From Rickettsiaceae bacterium H1 (GTDB lineage: Bacteria > Pseudomonadota > Alphaproteobacteria > Rickettsiales > Anaplasmataceae), in contig JACDQH010000002.1 in NCBI GenBank assembly GCA_018101195.1, positions 220,891 to 284,890 on the forward strand: a DNA stretch of 64,000 bases, in the 5' to 3' direction. A program made the translations under genes and the position numbers. Shown here in pieces: positions 1-8,211 of the stretch. Within the stretch, counting starts at the first letter, position 1; the number at the start of each line of letters is the position of its first letter. The notes under the pieces are model-generated. The model had not been told where the DNA came from. It did not search any database and was given only the letters and a program-made list of their open reading frames with translations.

Positions 1-714
1 AAATGTGCTAAGCCTGCTTTTCTCATACTTGTCATAATTTTCGGTTCTATTCCTTGACGCTTGCCTACGATTAACGCGGCGGCGATATTGCCGTTTTCTT
101 TTCCCGTAAGATCTATAAACGATTTTGTAACGTAATTTCTCAACATATCAATTTTATACGAAAGAGATTTTTTCTGCTTAGAATATAATTTTACCGGCGC
201 GGTAGGTAGCAAAACCGATGGCATTGATGCCGTCGAAATAAGCCAAATAGGCAAAATCATATGCATAAGGCGCAATGGCTTTGGGTGGAGGCATTAATTT
301 TGCAGAGAATAAGACTAAGTCTCCGCTTTTTATTTTTTCCGATAATCTATATGTTTTAATTCTGATTTTTTGTAACGGGTAATTTTTTATATTTTTTAGT
401 GTTAATTGTGAATAACCTATTTTGTGATTTATTTCATGTACTTTTGCCATTGTTTTTTTTATGTAAAGCGGTTTATCGATAAATTTCATATTCAATAAAA
501 GTATACGTAAATTAATTGCGACAATTCCTACCATAATTAAAACAATAATAATGGTGATATTACTTTTTTTAACGGCTATCGCTGTTAATAGTAAAAAAGC
601 AAAAAATGTAAATTGATGAGAAAATATAATTCCGGTACTAATTAAAACAGGAAACCAGAGGAATTTGTTTTCTTTTTCATTTTTAAAAGATATAATTGAT
701 ATCATATTAAACAT
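1..714 (-). pseudogene. comEC: ComEC/Rec2 N-terminal fragment, frameshifted and cut by window edge
   Basis: ComEC is the inner-membrane DNA-uptake channel of competence systems. From the ATG at 714 a frame of 178 residues runs to a stop at 178. It has hydrophobic segments at about residues 18-70, then a soluble OB-fold-like region (DUF4131 type). Past the stop, a different minus-strand frame stays open from about 190 to base 1 and reads VGKRQGIEP and MRKAGLAH, which match the start of the ComEC competence domain. Joining the two needs a one-base shift at about 185-215. So this is either a recently inactivated gene or a sequencing error; the rest lies outside the window. It lies 85 bases downstream of ribD on the same strand. 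Family call is from the motif just before the edge and the upstream architecture. Confidence 0.7.
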
Positions 715-799
715 AATTTAACATATAAAATTACAGTTATAAGGTAATTTTTTTGATCATAATAAATAATTATTATTTCTACTAAAAATAGAATTTGCT

Positions 800-1873
800 T
801 TAGATTAGGGGAGAGTAGGACTTTTTTAGAATTTCAATTTGACAATCATAAATTTTTCTTATTTCATTCAATTTTAACTTGTATAATTCAGAAACCTGAT
901 ATAAATTTAAATCGTGTATTGCTGATATGGCATCATTTCCAGCTATTGTGTTGGATCTTATCCAGATTATCTGATCAACTATGTTGTCTTTGAGTAATGA
1001 AGACGCTAGCTTTCCTCCTCCTTCGATTAATAATCTGGTGATACCGTAATTGGCAATATACTTTATCTCAGATAAAATATTTACATATCCGTTTCTTAGC
1101 TTTTTGCTTTTTATGCATTGATGCAAAGGATGAATTTTTTCATTGGTAAATGTTAAAACCTCTTTATCTCTCAATACTAAATGTGAATTATTTAATTTTC
1201 GTTTATTATCTACAATTATTTTAATTGGAGAATAATTTTCTAATCCTGGTAAACGACAATTTAATAAAGGATTATCTGCAATTAACGTACCGCTTCCAAT
1301 CATTACCGCATCATTTTGTGCACGTAATTTATGCCCGAATTTTCTTGCCGTTTCATTTGTTATCCACTTACTCTCACCTGTTTTGGTAGCAATTTTTCCA
1401 TCTGCGGTTGTGGCTAATTTTAAAGTAACATAAGGCCTGTTGAGAAATTTATTGTACAAATAACCGATATTAAGATCCTTTGCCTCTTTTTCACACACCC
1501 CGTATTTAACTTTTATTCCGTGTTCTTTTAATTTAATTATACCTTTGCCATTTACCCTTTTATCTGGATCTTGGGTCGAGACTACGACTCGAGTTATACC
1601 GGATTTGATGATTAATTCCGCACAAGGAGAAGTGTTCCCGTGATGCACACAAGGCTCTAATGTAACATACAGTATCGTGCCTTTTAAGCTTTTTCGAGAC
1701 CTGTCGATAGCGACACTTTCTGCATGAGGCCTTCCTCCGGGTTGCGTCCAGCCTCTACTTATTATATTGTTGTCTTTTACAATAACACATCCTACTGCTG
1801 GGTTAGGCGCAACTTTTCCTATGCTTCGGTACGCTAATCTTAAAGCAATAGACATAAAATATTCGTCATTCAT
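800..1873 (-). CDS. ribD: Bifunctional riboflavin biosynthesis deaminase/reductase RibD
   Basis: RibD performs two consecutive cytosolic steps of riboflavin synthesis: deamination of the pyrimidine ring, then NADPH-dependent reduction of the ribosyl side chain. The 357-residue product has the usual length. The N-terminal cytidine-deaminase-like domain shows the zinc motif HAE at 50-52 (E52 being the proton shuttle) with C75 in TLEPC and C84 in TSPC. The reductase domain starts near residue 148 (RPYVTLKLATTADGKIA) and includes the nucleotide-binding region GSGT around 193. Its ATG lies head-to-head with ybeY, 27 bases away from that gene's likely ATG. No other riboflavin gene is in the window, so the pathway genes are scattered, as in other Rickettsiales that keep vitamin synthesis. 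Confidence 0.95.
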   Translation of the reverse strand: MNDEYFMSIALRLAYRSIGKVAPNPAVGCVIVKDNNIISRGWTQPGGRPHAESVAIDRSRKSLKGTILYVTLEPCVHHGNTSPCAELIIKSGITRVVVSTQDPDKRVNGKGIIKLKEHGIKVKYGVCEKEAKDLNIGYLYNKFLNRPYVTLKLATTADGKIATKTGESKWITNETARKFGHKLRAQNDAVMIGSGTLIADNPLLNCRLPGLENYSPIKIIVDNKRKLNNSHLVLRDKEVLTFTNEKIHPLHQCIKSKKLRNGYVNILSEIKYIANYGITRLLIEGGGKLASSLLKDNIVDQIIWIRSNTIAGNDAISAIHDLNLYQVSELYKLKLNEIRKIYDCQIEILKKSYSPLI

Positions 1874-1900
1874 GTGTTATTTATTTAAAAATTGCTGAAT

Positions 1901-2320
1901 ATGATTGATATTAACATACGGAAAAAAAAATGGCATTCTTGTTGCAAATCGATAAAATCATTTATTAAAAAAATAACTTTTGCCATACCCGAAGCAAAGA
2001 ATAAAAAAATATCCGTCTTATTAACTGATGACGATCAAATTCAAGAATTAAATAAAAAATTTCGTAATGAGAACAAGCCAACTAATGTTTTGTCTTTTCC
2101 TTACGAAAATTTTCCCGACGGCACTTTAGGCGATGTTATACTGTCATTTGAAACAATAGAAAAAGAAGCAAAAGAAGAACAAATTTCATTTAAAAAGCAT
2201 ATGGCACACATGTTAATACATGGAGTACTCCATTTATTAGGTTATACTCACGATCATGACGAAGATGCCGAAGTTATGGAAAAATTGGAAAATAAAATCT
2301 TATCTGAAATAGATTTATAG
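1901..2320 (+). CDS. ybeY: Endoribonuclease YbeY (rRNA maturation factor)
   Basis: YbeY is a metal-dependent RNase needed for 16S rRNA 3' end maturation and ribosome quality control. The signature is the three-histidine zinc site in HGVLHLLGYTHDH (H107, H111 and H117 counting from the ATG at 1901). It is preceded by the conserved NVLSFP segment near residue 63. A longer frame begins with TTG at 1892, but the ATG nine bases later aligns better with the family, so I use 1901 (139 residues). In many bacteria ybeY sits with phoH and lnt; here it is alone, divergent from ribD. Confidence 0.93.
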   Translation: MIDINIRKKKWHSCCKSIKSFIKKITFAIPEAKNKKISVLLTDDDQIQELNKKFRNENKPTNVLSFPYENFPDGTLGDVILSFETIEKEAKEEQISFKKHMAHMLIHGVLHLLGYTHDHDEDAEVMEKLENKILSEIDL

Positions 2321-2394
2321 CTCTTTTTTGACGCTCCTGTTTTATTGATTAAGTAGCGTACGTATAATATTATAATTTTGCTTTTTTAAATAAT

Positions 2395-3216
2395 ATGTTT
2401 ACTATTGCTACTTTCTACCGTTTTGTCGAGCTTGAAAATTATCAAGACATGCAAGACGTAATAAAAGAATTCTGTTCAGAACAAAAAATTAAAGGAACGA
2501 TATTACTTGCTGAAGAAGGAATAAATGCAACTATTTCGGCTACTACAAGTGCTATGGATAATTTTTTTACCTTTATGAGTAAAGATTTTCGTTTGGCTGA
2601 TTTAAAATGGAAAAAAAGTTATGCGCAGTACCAACCTTTTGAAAGAATGAAAGTTAGGTTGAAAAAGGAAATAGTAGCTTTGGGTGTGAGTAACCTGAAC
2701 ATGAATAATAAAGGCAAATATATTTCGCCAGAAGATTGGGATGATTTTATTTCACAAGACGATGTTTTATTAATCGATACCAGAAATACATACGAAATAA
2801 AATTAGGCAGATTTAATAATTCGGTTAATCCCAAAACATATAATTTCCGTGACTTTCCTTCTTGGGTGAAACAATTGAAGATTAGCAAAAAAACAAAAAT
2901 AGCAATGTATTGTACTGGAGGAGTAAGGTGTGAAAAATCTACCGCTTACATGAAACAATCGAGTTTTAATAATGTTTATCATCTGGAAGGAGGAATTCTG
3001 AATTATTTGAAACAAACAAAAAATAAAAAGAAAAATTGGTCCGGTGATTGTTTTGTTTTTGACGATAGGATAGCAGTTGATGATTTTATTAACCCGAGCG
3101 AGAATATCAAATGTACGTTATGCGGTAATGAAGTATCAACGGACGATTTGAAATCAGTAACGGCAGGAAAAGTTATATGTGAAAACTGTCATTTGTTGAA
3201 AAATAATCTGTTTTAA
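2395..3216 (+). CDS. trhO: tRNA uridine(34) hydroxylase TrhO, rhodanese-like
   Basis: TrhO (YceA/UPF0176 family) makes 5-hydroxyuridine at tRNA position 34 using oxygen. The 273-residue protein has the N-terminal acylphosphatase-like domain (1-95), a rhodanese domain with LLIDTRNTYE near 126-134, and the catalytic loop CTGGVRCEK with cysteines at 173 and 179. A C-terminal Cys-X2-Cys pair at about 237-240 (CTLCGNE) and a second at about 262-265 (CENCH) look like a zinc ribbon, as in many members. No clear Shine-Dalgarno precedes the ATG. It is convergent with the VirB2-like gene and the two overlap by four bases at their stops. Confidence 0.93.
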   Translation: MFTIATFYRFVELENYQDMQDVIKEFCSEQKIKGTILLAEEGINATISATTSAMDNFFTFMSKDFRLADLKWKKSYAQYQPFERMKVRLKKEIVALGVSNLNMNNKGKYISPEDWDDFISQDDVLLIDTRNTYEIKLGRFNNSVNPKTYNFRDFPSWVKQLKISKKTKIAMYCTGGVRCEKSTAYMKQSSFNNVYHLEGGILNYLKQTKNKKKNWSGDCFVFDDRIAVDDFINPSENIKCTLCGNEVSTDDLKSVTAGKVICENCHLLKNNLF

Positions 3217-3563
3217 CAAGATACGCTTTGGCCGCTCACCCATTGTACTACGTTCTGAGCTCCAAATAACATTCCCATTCCTGCAGCAATACCTAAAGCT
3301 AATCCCCAAGAAATTTTTCCCATAAACAATCCGATTCCTATAAAAATTACCGCTACCGTAGATATGGCTTGACCTATTGGTCCGGTAAGCTGTTGTATTA
3401 CCCTACAGATAGTTTCTGCTATATCACCTTGTTGTTGTGCCGATGGCGTTGTTACTGAACCTGTTGCAAACATTATATCGGGTAAGAGAATAGAGATACT
3501 TATTATTAATAATGAATAAAATATTCTATTAAAAAACTGATAATGAAATATCGAATTGTGCAT
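3213..3563 (-). CDS. virB2: TrbC/VirB2-family type IV secretion pilin subunit
   Basis: VirB2 is the small membrane pilin of P-type type IV secretion systems. The 116-residue product has a hydrophobic leader with probable cleavage after MFATG (about residue 35), an Ala/Gln-rich spacer, a conserved segment containing ICRVIQQLTGPIGQAI, and two hydrophobic helices (about 63-80 and 84-103) separated by GKISWG. This is the pattern of Rickettsiales VirB2. A good ribosome binding site (AAAGGAAAG) precedes the ATG. No other T4SS gene is in the window. Rickettsiales often have several dispersed virB2 copies, which this resembles. The stop overlaps trhO's stop. Confidence 0.8.
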   Translation of the reverse strand: MHNSIFHYQFFNRIFYSLLIISISILLPDIMFATGSVTTPSAQQQGDIAETICRVIQQLTGPIGQAISTVAVIFIGIGLFMGKISWGLALGIAAGMGMLFGAQNVVQWVSGQSVSC

Positions 3564-3700
3564 TTGTGCTTTCCTTTATTACTATGTTAAGTAATAATAA
3601 TCATTACTAAATTAGGATTTGGTATAATTTCAGTTAATTAAATCCTATTTTGTAATTTTTTATCGAATGTTTGATTTCATTGAGAATTAAATAATAGGCA

Positions 3701-4621
3701 TTAAACAACAGGTAATTTGAATTTAACATTTTCAGTGATTCCATTCATATTGAAAATTTTCACTACCTTGAATTTTTTCTTGAGGAAATTTATGATTTTT
3801 TGCACTAAAATCTCTGGTGCGGAAGCTCCTGCAGTAATACCGATTTTATCTACGCATTCAAACCATGATAAATCCATATCGTTTTCACTATCGATTAGAT
3901 AAGATGGTATACCGCTTATTAAGCCTATTTCTGTTAACCTGCTTGAATTTGAACTGTTTTTCGATCCCACTACCAGAATAATATCGACTGATTTTGCAAG
4001 TGTTTTGACTGCATTTTGCCTGTTTTGTGTCGCATAACATATGTCTCGTAAATTTGGCCCTTTTATATTTGGAAATCTCATTTTTAAAGCGTTAATTATT
4101 TCCAAAGTGTCGTCGATACTGAGAGTTGTTTGAGTAACGTATGACAGTTTATTTGGATTATTTACTTTAAGACTCAAAACATCTTGAACAGATTCGACTA
4201 ACTTAATTTTATTTTTTACTTGCCCTATAGTGCCAATTACTTCTTGATGATTTTTATGTCCTATTAATATAATTTCCAGGCCAATTTTTTCATTATTTTG
4301 TGCTTCGTTGTGGACTTTTGTTACTAAAGGGCAAGTAGCGTCAATAACAATTTCGATTCTGTTTTTCGTACAATTAATAACTTGCTTAGGAACTCCGTGT
4401 GCACTAAATATCAATATGGAATCGTTCGGCACTTCTTCTGTTGATTCAACGAATTTGACTCCTTGCTTTTTAAAATTATCAAGAACATACTTATTATGAA
4501 CTATTTCATGAAAAACATATATATCCTTTTCCGGATAAGTTAACAATGCTTGATCGACAATTTTTATAGCTCGCTCAACGCCAGCGCAAAACCCTCTGGG
4601 TTGAGCTAAAATTATTTCCAT
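3701..4621 (-). CDS. ispH: 4-hydroxy-3-methylbut-2-enyl diphosphate reductase IspH
   Basis: IspH catalyses the last step of the MEP isoprenoid pathway, reducing HMBPP to IPP and DMAPP with a [4Fe-4S] cluster. The 306 residues are a typical length. Cluster cysteines are seen at C12 ([10 protein letters not shown]), C97 (DATCPLV) and C195 ([11 protein letters not shown]). The active-site histidines H42 (HEIVHN) and H75 (SAHGVP) and the TQTTLS motif (164-169) are present. Isoprenoids here would feed quinones, tRNA prenylation and the peptidoglycan carrier lipid. The gene stands alone, between the VirB2 gene and the amidase pair, all on the minus strand. Confidence 0.97.
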   Translation of the reverse strand: MEIILAQPRGFCAGVERAIKIVDQALLTYPEKDIYVFHEIVHNKYVLDNFKKQGVKFVESTEEVPNDSILIFSAHGVPKQVINCTKNRIEIVIDATCPLVTKVHNEAQNNEKIGLEIILIGHKNHQEVIGTIGQVKNKIKLVESVQDVLSLKVNNPNKLSYVTQTTLSIDDTLEIINALKMRFPNIKGPNLRDICYATQNRQNAVKTLAKSVDIILVVGSKNSSNSSRLTEIGLISGIPSYLIDSENDMDLSWFECVDKIGITAGASAPEILVQKIINFLKKKFKVVKIFNMNGITENVKFKLPVV

Positions 4622-4666
4622 TATATAAAAATAATACAGTGAAAAAAAAGTCGTATCAAAATTTAA

Positions 4667-5804
4667 TTAAAAACACGCCGCTTGTAGTAATCCTGCCAAA
4701 CGTTGTTGAGATAATTTGTACCAACGTGCATTTTCAGGGTTAAGAATTATTTTACTTCCTTCTTTTTTTTCTTTAATGAAAATTTCCGAACAAAAATGAC
4801 GGTTAAAAGCAGTTACGGCATCGGATAAATTATCATCGTATTTACCGGTAATTTTTATGTATTGATAGCCATATTTTTTCAAATTAGTTTGAAGTGTTTT
4901 TATTTCTTCTACATCTTTACTGTCTTTATCTAATAAAACAGTATCCGGATCATAACAGGTATCATTAAGGATTGTAATTATTTTTTCAAGATCACTTTTC
5001 AGTTTAGGTTTTTGTGCTTTATCGCATATTCCTTGATAAAATTCTTTCCATGGGAAATACCCGCTTGGGTTTTGCTGTCTATTTGGTGCTATATCTGCAT
5101 GGCCAACAATATTAAAAGCACTGATTTCGTTATTTTCTAATATTTCGGTAGATAATTCAATTAAAGTATTTATTTGAGAATCTGAAAATTCAGTATCTCC
5201 GGGGTTTGTTAATTCTATTCCAATAGATATGTCATTTAGTCCTTCTGCAGGGTTTATGGTAATACCTTTGACACTTTTTAATTGAACGTTATATGCAACA
5301 TTAATTAATAACCGTTCTATATTTTCCAAGTAAATATTTTCGGCATAATCGGTTGAATATTTTTTCCCCGATTTAACGTACTCTAATTTTTCTGCTTTCA
5401 GTATACTGACCGATTGAACCCAATCACAACAAATATCATAGATATAATCCGATTCTATGTCGCAAACTTCACTCCGGCGTTTCAGATAATCTTCCCAAGA
5501 TTTAAATCCTAATGTTCTTGCCGAATTATCGTCTATTTCCATCAACATGTTCCGCCACGAAGATAAACCTGCATGATAAGCCGAGTAATCGCTATTAACT
5601 AATCCCAAATTTATGTAAGCTAATTTTCCGCTAGGTGAAACCAAGTAATGAGAAGAGACTGCACGTGCTTTTGTATTATATTTTACTGCTTGTAATAATG
5701 TTTAAATCAACATCAAAAGAAACTCCTCCAGTATCATGAATGACTAAAGATTTAGGGGATAAACCATTTCTGCTTCGATAATCAACTCTTATGTTATTTA
5801 TCAT
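4667..5804 (-). pseudogene. N-acetylmuramoyl-L-alanine amidase, frameshifted paralogue
   Basis: This is a near copy of the intact amidase at 5900-7030. An N-terminal frame starts at the ATG at 5804, preceded by an excellent Shine-Dalgarno (AGGAGG). It reads MINNIRVDYRSRNGL and LVIHDTGG, then meets a stop near 5690. Aligning with the paralogue shows one extra base at about 5695-5705; removing it restores NILQAVKYNTKARAVSSHYL and the rest of the domain. The remaining open frame (5644 to 4667, 325 residues) keeps the VGHADIAPNR motif and the C-terminal region. It has lost the first zinc histidine in VIH, so it should be inactive unless the base is a sequencing error. Confidence 0.8.
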
Positions 5805-5899
5805 AACTTCCTCCTATAAGACACAAACTAATCTAACTAATTTATGAAAAAAGAAAAAATATCAAGTTAAAAAAAATTTTATTTAAGAACATGCTTATA

Positions 5900-7030
5900 T
5901 TATAGTAATTCTAATAACTCTGCCAAACGTTGTTGAGATAATTTATACCAACGTGCGTTTTCAGGGTTAAGAACTATTTTACTTCCTTCTTTTTTTTCTT
6001 TAATGAAAATTTCCGGACAAAAATGACGGTTAAAAGTAGTTACAGCATCGGACAAGCTATTATCGTATTTATCGGTAATTTCTATGTATTGATAACCGTA
6101 TTTTTTCAAATTAGTTTGAAGTGTTTTTATCGCTTCTACATCTTTACTGTCCTTATCTAATAAAACTTTATTCGGATCTGAACAGGTACGATTAAGAACC
6201 GTGATTATCTTTTTAAGATCGCTTTTCAATTGAGATTTTTGTGTTTTATCGCATACTCCTTGATAAAATTCTTTCCAAGGAAAATATCCGCTTGGATCTT
6301 GCTTTCGGTTTGGTGCTATTTGTGCATGTCCAACTATATCGAAAGCATTGATTTCGTTATTTTCTAATATTTGAACAGATACTTCGATTACGGTTTTTAT
6401 TTGTTCGTTGGAAAAAATTCTATCTCCAAGATTGGTTAATTCTATCCCTATAGAGATGTCATTTAGCCCTTTTGCTTGAGTTATAGTAATTCCTTTAACA
6501 TTTTTTAACTTAATATTATATGCAGCATTAATTAATAACCTTTCTATATTTTCCAAGTAAATATTTTTAGCGTAATCGATTGAATATTTTTCCCCCGATT
6601 TAACGTACTCTAATTTTTCTGCTTTCAATATACCGACTGATTGAGCTCGATCACAACTTATATCATGGATATAATGCGATTCTATATCACGATTTTCACT
6701 CCGATATTTCAGGTAATCTTCCCAAGATTTAAATCCTAACGTTTTTGCCGAATTATCGTTTATTTCCATCAATATGTTCCGCCACGAAGATAAACCCGCA
6801 TGGTAAGCCGAATAATCAGTACTAACTAATCCAAAATTGAGATGTGCCAATTTTCCGCTAGGGCTAATCAAATAATGTGCTGAAACAGTACTTGCTTGTG
6901 TGTTATACTTAACTGCTTGTAATATATCTAAATCGACATCGAAAGAAGATCCTTCCGTTTGATGTATAACTAATAATTTGGGTTTTAAGCCGTTTCTGCT
7001 TCGATAATCGATCCTGATTTTACTTTCCAT
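5900..7030 (-). CDS. N-acetylmuramoyl-L-alanine amidase (AmiD/AmpD-like, Amidase_2)
   Basis: The enzyme would cleave the amide bond between MurNAc and the stem peptide. In 376 residues it has VIHQTEG (H23), SAHYLISPSGK (50-60), YHAG (76-79), SIGIELTN with E197, and VGHAQIAPNRKQDPSGYFPW (H235, D245). These match the zinc ligands (H23, H235, D245) and catalytic Glu of the AmiD group. An unusually long insert at about 95-185 separates YHAG from the catalytic Glu. The C-terminal 110 residues resemble a peptidoglycan-binding domain. No signal peptide is visible, so the protein is cytoplasmic or exported by another route. It follows its frameshifted twin on the same strand; a tandem duplication is clear. 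Confidence 0.85.
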   Translation of the reverse strand: MESKIRIDYRSRNGLKPKLLVIHQTEGSSFDVDLDILQAVKYNTQASTVSAHYLISPSGKLAHLNFGLVSTDYSAYHAGLSSWRNILMEINDNSAKTLGFKSWEDYLKYRSENRDIESHYIHDISCDRAQSVGILKAEKLEYVKSGEKYSIDYAKNIYLENIERLLINAAYNIKLKNVKGITITQAKGLNDISIGIELTNLGDRIFSNEQIKTVIEVSVQILENNEINAFDIVGHAQIAPNRKQDPSGYFPWKEFYQGVCDKTQKSQLKSDLKKIITVLNRTCSDPNKVLLDKDSKDVEAIKTLQTNLKKYGYQYIEITDKYDNSLSDAVTTFNRHFCPEIFIKEKKEGSKIVLNPENARWYKLSQQRLAELLELL

Positions 7031-7105
7031 ATTTTCTCTTCATACAAATAAATAAGATAATTTTATGATAAAATGGAAAAAATTAAATTAAAAAATAATT
7101 TTATT

Positions 7106-8011
7106 TTAAGGCTTTCTTATTAACGGATGGGTTTTAAATATTATTTCTTTTAACCTGTTTTTATTAACGTGAGTATAAATTTGAGTAGTCGCTATATCGG
7201 CATGACCAAGTAATTCCTGAATCACTCTAACGTCCATACCGTTTTCTAATAAATGAGTAGCAAAAGAATGCCTAATTACATGAGGAGAAATTTTTTTCGG
7301 TGAAATTCCGGCTTTGATTGCCAATTCTTTTAATAATTGACCTAACCTTTGCCTGCTCATAGGCTTATCTATAATTCTTTTTTTCCCTTCTCCGGGAAAT
7401 AACCAAGCGGAATTTACGATTAAGCTTTCAACATATCTTTTTAGCGAATTAATGGCACTGTCATTAAGTATTGTTATTCTTTCTTTATTTCCTTTTCCTT
7501 TTATTATTAAGAAAGGCTCGTCTCGATTTTTAATCAACGTAATTACTTCTTGGAGTTTTAGATTTAATAATTCTGATACTCGCATCCCGGTGGAATATAA
7601 TATCTCCAATATTAAGTTTATCCTTATCCCGTTTTTCGATTCGTCTTTTTTTGTTGTGTTAAACAAAATTTTTATTTCTTCGGTGTTCAAAATTTTAGGT
7701 AATGTGAAATCTTTTTTCGGATGATCGATATTAAGGGTTGGGTTATTTGGGATTATGCCGTCATTATAAAGAAATTTAAAAAAAGTACGTAAAGTGGAAA
7801 TTTTACGAGAAATAGTTTTTGCCGAATAATGGCGAATATATAAATCGCTAAGATATTTTTGTATGTCTTCTACTTTAACTTCACATAAATCGTGTTTAAC
7901 GAATACTGAAAATTGCTTTAAATCGCGGATATAATTTTCCGTCGTATTTAGTGATAAATTTTTTTCCGAAGAAATCATCTCTAAAAATAAATCGATATAT
8001 TTATTTTTCAT
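7106..8011 (-). CDS. xerD: Tyrosine recombinase XerD
   Basis: XerD with XerC resolves chromosome dimers at dif. The product (about 301 residues from the ATG at 8011; a GTG at 8020 is possible) has an N-terminal SAM-like DNA-binding domain and the catalytic set of tyrosine recombinases. Counting from the GTG these are R147 (STGMRVSE), K176 (KGKGNKE), H247/R250 (HVIRHSFATHLL), H273 (LLGHADIATTQ) and nucleophile Y282 (IYTHV). The segment NPTLNIDHPKK followed by LPKIL, and the ending YTHVNKNRLKEI..THP, favour XerD over XerC. No integrase-type extra domains are seen. The gene lies between the amidase genes and mnmE. Confidence 0.9.
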   Translation of the reverse strand: MKNKYIDLFLEMISSEKNLSLNTTENYIRDLKQFSVFVKHDLCEVKVEDIQKYLSDLYIRHYSAKTISRKISTLRTFFKFLYNDGIIPNNPTLNIDHPKKDFTLPKILNTEEIKILFNTTKKDESKNGIRINLILEILYSTGMRVSELLNLKLQEVITLIKNRDEPFLIIKGKGNKERITILNDSAINSLKRYVESLIVNSAWLFPGEGKKRIIDKPMSRQRLGQLLKELAIKAGISPKKISPHVIRHSFATHLLENGMDVRVIQELLGHADIATTQIYTHVNKNRLKEIIFKTHPLIRKP

Positions 8012-8049
8012 AAAAATCACTTTACCCGAAAATAAATTTCGTATTATTG

Positions 8050-8208
8050 TTACGCAAAAGTGAAAAATAACAATGCTATTACCAAAGCTTGTAAAATAAC
8101 CCTGAATATCATCATTTTATTGCTCAATTTTTTATTCTGAACAAGTAATCCGAAAAAAATCGTTCCTAAGGTTAGAATCATAAGAATTAATAAGAGAACG
8201 ATGTGCAT
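8050..8208 (-). CDS. 52-residue two-helix membrane peptide, HIG1/twin-transmembrane-like
   Basis: A short frame starts with ATG at 8208, three bases after the mnmE stop, and ends with TAA at 8050. It encodes two hydrophobic helices (about residues 3-23 and 35-51) joined by a basic loop reading QNKKLSNKMMIFRV, followed by ILQALVIALL. The pattern of short N-terminal helix, Ser-Asn-Lys-hydrophobic-Met-x-x-Arg-Val and then Gln-Ala matches the small HIG1-domain (hypoxia-induced) proteins of alphaproteobacteria, linked in other organisms to respiratory complexes. TAGGT upstream may serve as a weak ribosome site, and translational coupling to mnmE is likely. The family assignment is by pattern, not search. 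Confidence 0.6.
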   Translation of the reverse strand: MHIVLLLILMILTLGTIFFGLLVQNKKLSNKMMIFRVILQALVIALLFFTFA

Positions 8209-8211
8209 TAC

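Noticed and set aside
2619..3015. Two open frames on the minus strand inside trhO
   Set aside because: They are antiparallel shadows of a well-conserved gene and carry no domain or ribosome site.
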